From: JAFLCL01 sp039809495
GTDB taxonomy: Bacteria > Myxococcota_A > Polyangia > Polyangiales > Sandaracinaceae
Direction of reading: 5' to 3'
Length of the DNA stretch: 64,000 nucleotides
Assembly: GCA_039809495.1 (NCBI GenBank)
Contig: JBDHVC010000005.1
Coordinates: forward strand, 62,001 to 126,000
This document shows positions 43,395-51,724 of the stretch, one piece after another. The notes below the pieces were generated by a model that was not told the origin of the DNA, made no database searches, and was given only the letters and a program-made list of their open reading frames with translations. The translations under genes were made by a program, and so were the position numbers. How positions within the stretch are numbered: position 1 is the first letter of the stretch; each line of letters opens with the position of its first letter.

Positions 43395-43709
43395 GTGAAG
43401 CACACCATCCAGACCGGTCTCGACTTCGCCCGCTCGAAGAAGGCGATCGACAAGGCGATGGAGGCCTACAAGGCCCGGTTCGCCGACTACAACCCTCGCT
43501 TCGATTGGACGAGCGAGTCGAGCGGATCGTTCGGCTTCAAGGCGAAGGGCATCGCGCTCGGGGGCTCGATCGTCGTGCGCGAGCAGGCGGTCGACGTCGA
43601 CATGGACGTCCCGTTCCTCTTCCGCGTCTTCCAGGGGCGCGCGATGGCCGTCATCGAGGAGCAGGTGAACCTCTGGGTCGACAAGGCGAAGAAGGGCGAG
43701 CTCGACTGA
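43395..43709 (+). CDS. Polyhydroxyalkanoic acid system family protein
   Basis: A 104-residue protein resembling the small PHA-system family (PF09650-like): an N-terminal helix (LDFARSKKAIDKAMEAYKAR), then strands with FDWTSESSGSFGFKAKGIAL and VDVDMDVPFLFRVF, and a C-terminal helix ending AKKGELD. Members are found near polyhydroxyalkanoate or lipid genes, but their role is unclear. GTG 43395 is preferred because CGGAGAACGCA gives a proper binding site; the frame opens earlier at 43320 inside jag. It follows jag by 22 bp. Confidence 0.72.
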   Translation: MKHTIQTGLDFARSKKAIDKAMEAYKARFADYNPRFDWTSESSGSFGFKAKGIALGGSIVVREQAVDVDMDVPFLFRVFQGRAMAVIEEQVNLWVDKAKKGELD

Positions 43710-43721
43710 GCGCGCGCGTGG

Positions 43722-43757
43722 GATCGAGGCGCGCGCGGCGGCCCTCGATCGTCTTCG
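43722..43757 (+). terminator. Stem-loop terminator before dapA
   Basis: GATCGAGG (43722-43729) and CCTCGATC (43743-43750) form a perfect 8-bp stem with a GC-rich loop that can also pair, followed by GTCTTCG. It separates the rpmH-jag-PHA group from dapA-dapB. Confidence 0.45.
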
Positions 43758-43797
43758 TGACGGGCCGCGCCCCAAAGACCCGAGAAGCGAGGCAAAG

Positions 43798-44676
43798 ATG
43801 ATGTTCCGAGGAACCCTCCCCGCGCTCGTCACGCCGTTTCGAGGCGACGCGATCGACGAAGAGGCGCTGCGCCGCGTCGTCGAGCACGCGATCGAGGGCG
43901 GCGTCGACGGACTCGTGCCGTGTGGCACGACGGGCGAGAGCGTCACGCTCAGCGAGGCGGAGCACCTGCGCGTCGTCCGCGTCGTCGTCGAGCAGGCTCG
44001 AGGCCGCGTCCCCGTCGTCGCGGGCGCGGGGACGGTGTCGACGCGCCACACGATCGAGCTCGCGAAGGGGTGCGAGCGCGCCGGGGCCGATGGAGTGCTC
44101 CTCGTCTGCCCCTACTACAACCGACCCACCCAGGAGGGGCTCGAGGCTCACTTCCGAGCCGTGGCGAAGGCCTGCTCGCTCCCCTCGATCCTCTACAACA
44201 TCCCCGGCCGCACGGGCGTCGACCTGAGCCTCGAGACGCTCGCTCGCCTCGCCGACGTCCCCTCGATCGTCGCCGTGAAGGAGGCGACCGGCAACGTCGC
44301 TCGGAGCCAGGAGATCCTCGCGCGGCTCGGTGATCGCTTCACCGTCCTCTCCGGCGACGACGCGCTCACCCTCCCGATCCTCGCCGTCGGCGGCAAGGGC
44401 GTGATCAGCGTCACGGCCAACCTCTTCCCGCGCGAGACCTCGGAGATCGTCCGGCTCTTCGAGGCCGGAAAGCTCGCGGAGGCCCGCGCCCTCCACCTCC
44501 GGCTCCTCGGCGTCCACGCCTCGATGTTCATCGAGGCCAACCCCGGCCCGATCAAGGCGGCGATGGCCGCGCGCGGCCTCGTCGCGCGCGAGCTCCGCCT
44601 CCCCCTCGTCTGGCCGAAGCCCGAGACGTGCGAGCGGATCGAGCGCGCGATCGCGCAGGCCGGCCTCGCCGCGTGA
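43798..44676 (+). CDS. dapA: 4-hydroxy-tetrahydrodipicolinate synthase
   Basis: A 292-residue aldolase that condenses pyruvate with aspartate semialdehyde, the first committed step to lysine and meso-diaminopimelate for peptidoglycan. The Schiff-base Lys is in VAVKEATGN; the Tyr of the catalytic relay is in CPYYNRPTQEGL; the N-terminal block is LPALVTPF and VPCGTTGES. GAGG lies just upstream of the ATG. dapB follows after 7 bp, so the two steps of the pathway are co-expressed. Confidence 0.97.
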   Translation: MMFRGTLPALVTPFRGDAIDEEALRRVVEHAIEGGVDGLVPCGTTGESVTLSEAEHLRVVRVVVEQARGRVPVVAGAGTVSTRHTIELAKGCERAGADGVLLVCPYYNRPTQEGLEAHFRAVAKACSLPSILYNIPGRTGVDLSLETLARLADVPSIVAVKEATGNVARSQEILARLGDRFTVLSGDDALTLPILAVGGKGVISVTANLFPRETSEIVRLFEAGKLAEARALHLRLLGVHASMFIEANPGPIKAAMAARGLVARELRLPLVWPKPETCERIERAIAQAGLAA

Positions 44677-44683
44677 CGCGAGC

Positions 44684-45496
44684 ATGACGAGCGCACCGAC
44701 GACGCGCGTCGCGATCCACGGCGCGGCGGGCCGGATGGGCCGAGCGCTCGTCCACGCCCTCTCGGACGCCGACGATCTCCGCCTCGTGGCCGCGCTCGGC
44801 CGCGTCGGAGGGAGCGGGATCGGGAGCGACGCGGGCCTGCTCGCGGGCGTCGGGGCGATCGGCGTCCTCGTCTCGAGCAGCGAGGGCGACGCGCTCCTCG
44901 CCGACGTACTCGTCGACTTCTCGAGGAGCGAGGCAACCGAGCGGATCGCCGCGAGGGCCGCGGACCAAGGGATCGCGCTCGTCGTCGGCACGACCGGGCT
45001 CGAGCCGAGCGCTCGCGCCGCGCTCGATCGAGCCGCGCGCGCCGTGCCCGTCGTGCTCGCGGCCAACACGAGCGTGGGCGTCGCGGTGCTCACCCACCTC
45101 GCGGCGCTCGCCACGCGGCTGCTCGGCCCGGGCTGGGACGCGGAGATCGTCGAGATGCACCACCGGCAGAAGGCCGACGCGCCGAGCGGGACGGCGCTCC
45201 GGCTCGCCGACGCCGTGCTCGGGGAGCGCGGGCTCGATCGCGGCGCGCTCGTCACCGGCCGAAGCGGCCGCCCCGGCGCGCGATCGCGCGAGGAGGTCGG
45301 CGTGCTCGCGCTCCGCGGCGGCGACGTGATCGGAGACCACACGCTGATCCTCGCGGGCGCGGGTGAGCGCCTCGAACTCTCGCACAAGGCGACCGACCGC
45401 GCCCTCTTCGCGCGAGGAGCGCTGCGCGCCGCGCGCTGGGTACGGGCCCGCGCGGCGGGCCTCTACGAGATGGCCGACGTGCTCGGCCTGCGCTGA
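44684..45496 (+). CDS. dapB: 4-hydroxy-tetrahydrodipicolinate reductase
   Basis: A 270-residue enzyme that reduces the DapA product with NAD(P)H. The nucleotide-binding loop is IHGAAGRMGRALVHAL near the N-terminus. The DapB signature EMHHRQKADAPSGTALRLA contains the catalytic His and Lys. VVGTTGLEP, LAANTSVGVAVL and HKATDRALFARGALRAARW are further family blocks. It completes a two-gene operon with dapA; the convergent neighbour is a small lipoprotein gene. Confidence 0.97.
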   Translation: MTSAPTTRVAIHGAAGRMGRALVHALSDADDLRLVAALGRVGGSGIGSDAGLLAGVGAIGVLVSSSEGDALLADVLVDFSRSEATERIAARAADQGIALVVGTTGLEPSARAALDRAARAVPVVLAANTSVGVAVLTHLAALATRLLGPGWDAEIVEMHHRQKADAPSGTALRLADAVLGERGLDRGALVTGRSGRPGARSREEVGVLALRGGDVIGDHTLILAGAGERLELSHKATDRALFARGALRAARWVRARAAGLYEMADVLGLR

Positions 45497-45518
45497 CCGA
45501 TCCAGCCTCGCTCGGCCT

Positions 45519-46112
45519 TCAAGGGCGCCTCGGCGCGAGCGTGATCGCGCAGGATCCGCAGTCGATCGAGAACCCACTCTCGTACGCCTGCGGCGCGACG
45601 CTGCAGATGCGCCCCACCATCGCGTCGGCGAAGGAGAGATTTCCCTGGAACCCGCCCGACTCGTCGAGGGTGAAGGTCCCGACGAGGTCCTCGCGCAGGT
45701 CGGACGAGGTGACGTACGCGCAGCGCGCGACGTCGTCGCGCACGAAGAACATGACGCTCGCGCGCGACTCGCAGCCCGGCGACGTGTCGACGACCCCGTA
45801 CTCGGGGAGGAGCGCCGGGCACCCATCGGTCGCGTCCGGGGCCGCCCACGCGTCGATGGGTGCGGCCGCGTCCGTCGGCGCCGCCCCATCGGTCGAGGTC
45901 CCGCCGTCGCGTGTCGCCGTCGAGGCGTCGCGCTCCTCACCGCCGCGTGTGACGCATCGATGCTCCGCGTTGCAGCGCAGGCCGAGCGCGCAGTCGGAGT
46001 CGAGCGCGCACTCGGCGCCGTCGCAGCCGGCGAGCCCGAGGAGGCAGGCGAACGTCGCGAGGAGCGCGAGCGCTCGGGGGGACGACGAGGGGCGAAGCAG
46101 GGAGGACGGCAT
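45519..46112 (-). CDS. Cys-rich lipoprotein of myxobacterial type
   Basis: A 197-residue lipoprotein (LLGLAGC, Cys30). Just after the lipid site comes a short disulfide-rich motif (CALDSDCALGLRCNAEHRC), then an Ala/Asp/Thr/Ser linker, and a C-terminal domain (about 100-197) with further Cys residues that probably form disulfides outside the cytoplasm. This layout is common among myxobacterial surface lipoproteins of unknown role. It lies 11 bp downstream of the DUF1015 gene on the same strand. TAGAAT lies 8 bp before its ATG and includes the DUF1015 stop. Confidence 0.72.
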   Translation of the reverse strand: MPSSLLRPSSSPRALALLATFACLLGLAGCDGAECALDSDCALGLRCNAEHRCVTRGGEERDASTATRDGGTSTDGAAPTDAAAPIDAWAAPDATDGCPALLPEYGVVDTSPGCESRASVMFFVRDDVARCAYVTSSDLREDLVGTFTLDESGGFQGNLSFADAMVGRICSVAPQAYESGFSIDCGSCAITLAPRRP

Positions 46113-46123
46113 CGACCGCGATT

Positions 46124-47293
46124 CTACCGCAAGGCGTGCCGGAACACGAAGAGCCCGGAGAGGATCTTGGGCGCGAAGAAGGTGCTCTTCTCCGGCATGA
46201 CGATCTCCGGATCCGAGAGCCCGGCGTCCGCCACCGCCACGAGCTCGTCGATCGACACGGGGTGGAGCGCGATGGCGAGCTCGTAGTCGCCTCGATCCAC
46301 GGCCTCCTTCATCGCGTCGAGCTGCGACTCCGGGTAGTAGTCGAAGTGCCTCGGGTCCGCGATCATCGAGTGATCGAGGCCGAGCGCCGGGTAGAGCTCG
46401 CGCTCGAGGATCGAGCAGTCGAGGCGCCCGACGACGTCCGACGGCACCTCCTTCGCGTCGAGCTGGAAGCACCCTCCGCGCGTGTAGATGGCGAAGGTGT
46501 GCTTGGGCGGCGTCGCGAACGTGTCGCTCGCTCGGAGCGCGAGCGAGGCGCGCGCCTCGTCGAAGCGCCTCGTGCCGCGGACGACGCGATCGTAGGCCTG
46601 GATGCGCGCGTTCTCCGTGACGTAGACGAGCATGTGCGTCTGCCCGTTCCGGAGCGACGCGTGGTAGCGGTGGTGTCCATCGGCGATGTAGAAGGGCTCC
46701 CGCGCGAGCACCTCGCGGATCGCCGCGCCCTCCGCGCTCGCCTCCGTCACGCGAAAGACCCGCGAGCGGATGCCGTGGAGATCGTTGAGGCCCCCGAGGT
46801 CGGTCGTGAAGTCGTAGAGCGGCTGGCTCACGCGGCTCACGCGGGCGAGCACCTCGAGCAGCGGCGCGCGCGTCAGCGCGAAGACGGGCCCGAACGTGTG
46901 CCCGGTGGCGCGCGCGAGCGCGACGCGGCCCTTCACCTTGTCGTCGAAGGTCTTCTCGTGGCGGATGATCTGGTGGGCCTCGTAGGGCGTGACCTCGGCG
47001 GCGACGAAGACCCCCACGCGCGTCTCGTCCGCGCCCGTCGGCCCCCGATAGCGCTGCTCATAGACGTAGTAGGCCGGCTCCTCGTCGGGGACGAGCGCCC
47101 CCTCGCGCCGGAGCCGCTCGAACGCGCCGACGGGATCGCTCCCGAGCGTGACGTGGAAGAGCGAGAGCGGCTCCGCCTCGAGGCGCGCGTGGAGCGCGCT
47201 GCCCGGCTTGATGACGTCGTAGGGGGGCGCGGTCACCCGCGCGACGAGCGATGGAGCGGGGCGCAAGCCCACGAGACCTTGCGTAGCGACCAT
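46124..47293 (-). CDS. DUF1015 family protein
   Basis: A 389-residue soluble protein of the DUF1015 family. It begins GLVGLRPAPSLVARVTAPPYDVI, the typical opening with the PPYDV motif, followed by YYVYEQRY, EAHQIIRHEKTFDDKVKGR and the conserved PFYIADGHHRYHASL block with paired His. Structure-related families include kinase- and nuclease-like proteins, but no activity is firmly established for DUF1015. Start at ATG 47293; the frame upstream to 48067 is a shadow of the neighbouring gene. A TACGAA box 5 bp upstream may give a leaderless transcript. Confidence 0.9.
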   Translation of the reverse strand: MVATQGLVGLRPAPSLVARVTAPPYDVIKPGSALHARLEAEPLSLFHVTLGSDPVGAFERLRREGALVPDEEPAYYVYEQRYRGPTGADETRVGVFVAAEVTPYEAHQIIRHEKTFDDKVKGRVALARATGHTFGPVFALTRAPLLEVLARVSRVSQPLYDFTTDLGGLNDLHGIRSRVFRVTEASAEGAAIREVLAREPFYIADGHHRYHASLRNGQTHMLVYVTENARIQAYDRVVRGTRRFDEARASLALRASDTFATPPKHTFAIYTRGGCFQLDAKEVPSDVVGRLDCSILERELYPALGLDHSMIADPRHFDYYPESQLDAMKEAVDRGDYELAIALHPVSIDELVAVADAGLSDPEIVMPEKSTFFAPKILSGLFVFRHALR

Positions 47294-47321
47294 GGGGCTT
47301 CGTACCACGCCCCCGCGCCGT

Positions 47322-48284
47322 TCAGGCGAAGGCTTCGACCTGCTCCTCGCGGAGGCCACCGACCGCCATCCGGATCCAGGGCGTGAGGCTCGGGAGCTGG
47401 CCCTCGCGCGCCTCGAGCGAGGCGCCCTCGTCCGTGCGCCGGAACGCGTCGAGGGCGCCGAGCGCGCGGGCGGCGAGCGCCCACCGCGAGCGCGCGGCCT
47501 CGAGGGCCTCCCGCTCGCGGGCGCTCCGCTCCCGCGCGAACCACGCGTCGAGCACCCGCTGGCGTCGCCGCCGCTCGGCGACCCGCCGCGCGAGCGCCGC
47601 GACGAGCGCCGTCGCGGCGAGCGCGAGCAGCGCGAGGACGATCGCGCTCCGCGCCACCCCCGCCGCGACCACGGCGATCGCGGTGATCGCGAAGAACCAA
47701 GCGAGGAACCCACCGCCGAGCAGCGCCCACGCAGACGGCGCGCGCTCGACGCGCCCCCTCCGCGCGCTCTCCTCGAGGAGGGGGCGGAGGGGAGCGCCCT
47801 CGGGCGGCGCGGCGGCCTCGGCCGGCTCGTAGTCGGGGTGCGCCGAGCGTAGCCGCGCGACCAGCGCGTCGAGGCCGTCGGGGAAGGGCTCCGCGAGCGT
47901 GCGGTCCAGCGCCTCGAGCCGGCGCTCCACATCGAGCAGGCGCTCCGCGAGCTCCGCGCGGCTCGAGACGCGCTCCGGCGCCTCGTGGGAGGCCGCGAGG
48001 AACGCCTCCTCGAGCGCGGCGCGGCGGCGCGCGAGCGCGATCCACGCCTCGAGCCCCGCGAGCTCATGGCTCGAGGCCCGCTCCTCGCCCTCGCGCCTCA
48101 TCTGCTCCGCGCGCCGACGAAGCGCGAGCGCCTCGGGGCTCCTCAGCCCAGCCCGATCGAGCGCGGCGAGCGCCGCGAGCCCCGCGAGCCAGAGCCCTCC
48201 AGGGGCGTGCGCGAAGGAGCGCGCCGCGAACGCGAGCGCCCGCTCGAGCTCCGCGAGCGTCTCCTCGGGCTCACGTCGGCGCAT
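47322..48284 (-). CDS. Membrane protein with coiled-coil-like N-terminus, unknown
   Basis: A 320-residue protein. The first 165 residues are almost all helix-forming (Ala, Leu, Glu, Arg), with likely coiled-coil stretches such as AELAERLLDVERRLEALDRT. Two adjacent membrane helices follow (about 188-225; LLGGGFLAWFFAITAIAVV and IVLALLALAATALVAALA), then another helical, Arg/Glu-rich part and a GQLPSLTPWIRMAVGGLR segment at the end. Both soluble parts would be on the same side of the membrane. It overlaps the aminopeptidase P gene by 14 bp. No family recognised. Confidence 0.65.
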   Translation of the reverse strand: MRRREPEETLAELERALAFAARSFAHAPGGLWLAGLAALAALDRAGLRSPEALALRRRAEQMRREGEERASSHELAGLEAWIALARRRAALEEAFLAASHEAPERVSSRAELAERLLDVERRLEALDRTLAEPFPDGLDALVARLRSAHPDYEPAEAAAPPEGAPLRPLLEESARRGRVERAPSAWALLGGGFLAWFFAITAIAVVAAGVARSAIVLALLALAATALVAALARRVAERRRRQRVLDAWFARERSAREREALEAARSRWALAARALGALDAFRRTDEGASLEAREGQLPSLTPWIRMAVGGLREEQVEAFA

Positions 48285-49701
48285 GGGGGACGGGGTCCTC
48301 GCGCGCCGCCAGGTAGGCCTCGATCGCGTCGATCCCCTTCGGGATGGCGCGCGTGAGCACCTCGACGCCGCCCTCGGTGACGAGCACGTCGTCCTCGATG
48401 CGGATCCCGATCCCGCGGTAGCGCTCCGCCTCGGGCGCGAGCGCGACGCCGCTCCCCACGTAGAGCCCAGGCTCGATCGTCAGCACCATCCCGGGCTCGA
48501 GCACGCGCGCTCTCCGCTCGACGCTCGTCGCGTCCTCGCGCTCGAACACGAAGTACGCGCCGACGTCGTGGACGTCCATGCCGAGCCAGTGCGAGGTGCG
48601 GTGCATGTAGATCGGCTTGTAGCGCTCCTCGCGGAGCGCCTCCTCGATCGGCCCCTCGATGAGCCCGAGCGCGATGGCTCCCTCGGTCAAGGCGCGGAGC
48701 GCGACGCGGTGGATCGCCTCGATCGTCGTCCCCGGTCGCACGGCGGCGATCGCCTGCTCCTCGGCGGCGAGCACCACCTCGTAGAGCTGCCGCTGCGCGT
48801 CGCTGAAGCGCCCCGAGATCGGGAAGGTCCGCGTCACGTCGGCGGCGTAACCGTCGAGCTCGGCGCCCGCGTCGATGAGGAGCAGCTCGTCCGCCTCCAT
48901 GCGACGATCGTTCGCGACGTAGTGGAGGATCGTCGCGTTCGGGCCCGAGCCGACGATCGACTCGTAGGCGGGGCGACGCGCGCCGTGTCGCCGAAAGGCG
49001 CGATCGAGCTCCGCCTCGACCTCATACTCGTGGACGCCCGGGCGCGCGACGCGCATCGCCGCGAGGTGCGCCTCGCGCGTCGCCTCGATCGCGCGACGCA
49101 TCGCGTCGAGCTCGAAGGGGCTCTTCACGAGCCGCATCGGGTGCACCGCCTCCGCGAGATCGACGATCGCGGTGGGAGCGAGGACGCCGAGGCGCTGCCT
49201 GCGGCGCGTCGTCTCGCGCGCGCCGAGCACGATCGCGTCGATCTCCGGATCGCGCCCGAGCGCGAAGTGCAGGCGACGCGCGTTCTCGAGGTAGGAGGGG
49301 AGCCGCGCGCCGAGCTCCGCGATGGGGAAGACCGCGTCCGCGTCGAAGCACGCCTTCGCGCCCTCGATCCCCGAGCGCGGTCCGTCCCACGTCTCGCGCT
49401 CCGGATCCCTCGGGCGCACGAAGAGCACGAAGCGATGCTCGGGGTGGACGCTCGAGAGGATCGCGAGCGCCGACGGCTCCTCGAAGCCCGTCAGGTAGAA
49501 GAAGTCGGAGTCCTGCCGGTAGGGGTGCTCGACGTCGTTGTTCCGCACGTGGGTCGGCGCCGCGGCCACGACCAGCACGTCCCCCGGGATCGACGCGAGG
49601 AGCGCGGCGCGCCGCCGCCGCAGCTCGTCGCGGTGGGCCGCGGTCTTCGCCAGCCGTCTCACGCTCTCGGGGAGCTCCGTCTGCGTCGTCATCGCGGCCA
49701 T
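48271..49701 (-). CDS. pepP: Xaa-Pro aminopeptidase (aminopeptidase P, M24B)
   Basis: A 476-residue metallopeptidase that removes an N-terminal residue ahead of proline. The N-terminal domain has NNDVEHPYRQDSDFFYLTGF and LFVRPRDPERETWDG, the usual PepP blocks. The C-terminal pita-bread domain has the metal ligands: ELLLIDAGAELDGYAADVTR supplies two Asp, HRTSHWLGMDVHDVG supplies a His, and VLTIEPGLYV and RIEDDVLVTEGG supply two Glu. Start at ATG 49701 or the second ATG at 49692. Full length. Confidence 0.94.
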   Translation of the reverse strand: MAAMTTQTELPESVRRLAKTAAHRDELRRRRAALLASIPGDVLVVAAAPTHVRNNDVEHPYRQDSDFFYLTGFEEPSALAILSSVHPEHRFVLFVRPRDPERETWDGPRSGIEGAKACFDADAVFPIAELGARLPSYLENARRLHFALGRDPEIDAIVLGARETTRRRQRLGVLAPTAIVDLAEAVHPMRLVKSPFELDAMRRAIEATREAHLAAMRVARPGVHEYEVEAELDRAFRRHGARRPAYESIVGSGPNATILHYVANDRRMEADELLLIDAGAELDGYAADVTRTFPISGRFSDAQRQLYEVVLAAEEQAIAAVRPGTTIEAIHRVALRALTEGAIALGLIEGPIEEALREERYKPIYMHRTSHWLGMDVHDVGAYFVFEREDATSVERRARVLEPGMVLTIEPGLYVGSGVALAPEAERYRGIGIRIEDDVLVTEGGVEVLTRAIPKGIDAIEAYLAAREDPVPHAPT

Positions 49702-49720
49702 TCGACCAAAGCGGCGCGCC

Positions 49721-51175
49721 TCACGCAACCGCGCGATCGGCGAGGCGCTCACGGTAGAACGCGCTCGCCACCCGCGCGCTCGGCGCGGGCTCGCTCTCCC
49801 CCCCGAGCTCCTCGATCCACGCCTCGGCGCCGAGGCTCGCGCCGCGCGCGGCCGCGCCGTCGATGACCGCCGCGGTGCGCGGGTTTCGGAAGAAGTCCTC
49901 GTCGTACCGATCGCGGAGCGCGAGGTAGAGGGTCGGCGCGAGCGTCGCGGCGCGCGCGAGGCGCGCGAGGTGAGGGGTCGGGTCGAACGAGAGGAGGCTC
50001 GACCTCGCGCCCGGGAAGGGCTCGGCCCCGAGCGCACGCGCGCCGAGGGCGTCGAGCGCCTCGTCGCCCGGCGCCTGCCCCCTGAGCGCGAGGCGCGCGA
50101 GCGTGAGCCGAGCGCCCGCGAGGACGAGGTAGCTCGCGACGGCGCGGAGCGTCCGCGCCTCGCTCGCCTCGAGGCCGAGCGAGGCGCGAAGGAAGGTCGG
50201 CGAGGTCATGAAGAGCGTCGTGAGCGCGCCGATGAGCGGTGGACACGAGGCGAAGGGCGCGAAGCGGTGCTCGGCGCCGAGCGCCGGCGAGCTCCGCGCG
50301 AACGCGAGCCCGCGCCCGAGCCCCTCGATCGTCGCGAGGGACGAGGCGAGGCCGAGATCGAGCCGAGAGAGCCCGAGGAGGACCCGGCGGGGCGGATCGA
50401 GCAGCAGGATCCGGGCGCCGACGCGGAGCTCGTCGTGCCGCGCGAGCCCGAGCCGCGCGCCCACCATGGCGTCGAAGCCGATCGGGCCGAGCGCTCGCGC
50501 CAGCAGGGGGACGCGATCCCGCTCTCGGAGGAGGCGATCGAGGCTCGACGCGCGCAGGACGGCGAGCGGCGTCGTGGGCGATGAGGACGTCCCGCGACCC
50601 CGAGCGCGGAGCCCGAGCGCGTGGCTCGCGCGCGCATACGCCTCGCGCGCGGCGTCGTCGGTCGCCTCGAGCCACCCCTCGACGTCGACGGAGGCGGCCT
50701 CGGGGCGCGTCGCCCGCGCGAGGATCCCGCTCGCGAGCAGGTCCGCCTCTCCCGACACCTCGGCCGCCGCCCGCGCGCGCGCCTCGATCGCGGCGCCGAG
50801 AGGTCCGAGCCGCGCTGGCCAGCGCGCCTCGTCGCTCACGAGCTCGAGGAGCGAGCGCGTCTCGCCGTCGATCACGAGCCGCTCATCGACGCGCGGCGCG
50901 GAGCCTGCGCGTCGGCGCGCCGCGAGCTCCTCGCGCGCGGCGTCCGCGAGGTGGGTGAGGAAGGCGCGCTCGTCGGCGGGCTCGATCGCGCCGGCCTCGA
51001 CGAGCGTGGCGAGGAGCTCACGCGCCTCCCCCGTGCCGAGCGCGGCGCGCTCGCGCGACGACGAGGGCGGCGCGTCCTCGCCCGCCCAGCGCGCCCGCTC
51101 GGCCTGCGCCGCGGCGCGACGCCAGGCGATGACGAGGTGGCGAAGCCTCGCGAGGGGCACCATGAGCGCGACCAT
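49721..51175 (-). CDS. Hypothetical helical protein
   Basis: A protein of about 484 residues (ATG 51175; ATG 51163 is also possible) of no recognised family. It is rich in Ala, Leu and Arg with mostly helical segments; blocks worth noting are PSSSRERAALGTGEARELLA, RHDELRVGARILLLDPPR and the C-terminal YDEDFFRNPRTAAVIDGAAA, which looks like a compact conserved end. No signal peptide or clear membrane helix is present, and no catalytic motif could be identified. It lies just upstream of the aminopeptidase P gene (19 bp apart) on the same strand. Confidence 0.6.
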   Translation of the reverse strand: MVALMVPLARLRHLVIAWRRAAAQAERARWAGEDAPPSSSRERAALGTGEARELLATLVEAGAIEPADERAFLTHLADAAREELAARRRAGSAPRVDERLVIDGETRSLLELVSDEARWPARLGPLGAAIEARARAAAEVSGEADLLASGILARATRPEAASVDVEGWLEATDDAAREAYARASHALGLRARGRGTSSSPTTPLAVLRASSLDRLLRERDRVPLLARALGPIGFDAMVGARLGLARHDELRVGARILLLDPPRRVLLGLSRLDLGLASSLATIEGLGRGLAFARSSPALGAEHRFAPFASCPPLIGALTTLFMTSPTFLRASLGLEASEARTLRAVASYLVLAGARLTLARLALRGQAPGDEALDALGARALGAEPFPGARSSLLSFDPTPHLARLARAATLAPTLYLALRDRYDEDFFRNPRTAAVIDGAAARGASLGAEAWIEELGGESEPAPSARVASAFYRERLADRAVA

Positions 51176-51261
51176 AGCGAAGAGCGCCTCGCGCGCCACG
51201 CGATCCGCGCCGCGGGCCGCTCGGCGGCGGCGCGCGCGGGGCACCTGGAATTTGCGTCGCC

Positions 51262-51717
51262 ATGCGGTGCGCCCGCTACGATCGGGCCGTGCTCCCCGCG
51301 CCGCGGCTCAAGCCCCCGATGCCCGTCCGACCCCGCGCCCTCGTCGCTCGACGCGCGCGGGCCGTGCTCGCGCCGCTCGCCGACGACGCGCTCTTCGTCT
51401 TCGCGGAGGTGCTCGGCGAGGGCCGCGCGAGCGGCTCGACGTACTTCGGCACGACGCTGATCACGATCGATCTCGCTCGCCTCGGCGTGCGCACGAGCGA
51501 GGACGCGCGCGACGTCCTCGAGGCAGCGGAGCGATCGGTGCGCGTGCGCCTGCGCGCGATGCGCCTCGGGCTGAGCGACGCCCTGCGCCGGATCCCGAGG
51601 CCGCCGCGGGGCGCGGCGCGCATCTCCACGTCGATCCGCCTCGACGGCGGACGGCTGCTCCTCGATGTCGACCTCGAGCTGCCGATCGAGCTACCTTCCT
51701 CGGCCGTCGGTGAGTGA
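51262..51717 (+). CDS. Hypothetical protein
   Basis: A protein of up to 151 residues (ATG 51262; ATG 51319 gives 132). The first part is basic; the middle has FAEVLGEGRASGSTYFGTTL and a helix, and the end alternates hydrophobic residues in strands (ISTSIRLDGGRLLLDVDLEL). No family is recognised. Its end overlaps the possible GTG start of the MerR-TPR gene, so the two probably form an operon. It may be a small partner of that regulator, which is only an inference from position. Confidence 0.55.
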   Translation: MRCARYDRAVLPAPRLKPPMPVRPRALVARRARAVLAPLADDALFVFAEVLGEGRASGSTYFGTTLITIDLARLGVRTSEDARDVLEAAERSVRVRLRAMRLGLSDALRRIPRPPRGAARISTSIRLDGGRLLLDVDLELPIELPSSAVGE

Positions 51718-51724
51718 CGAGCGC

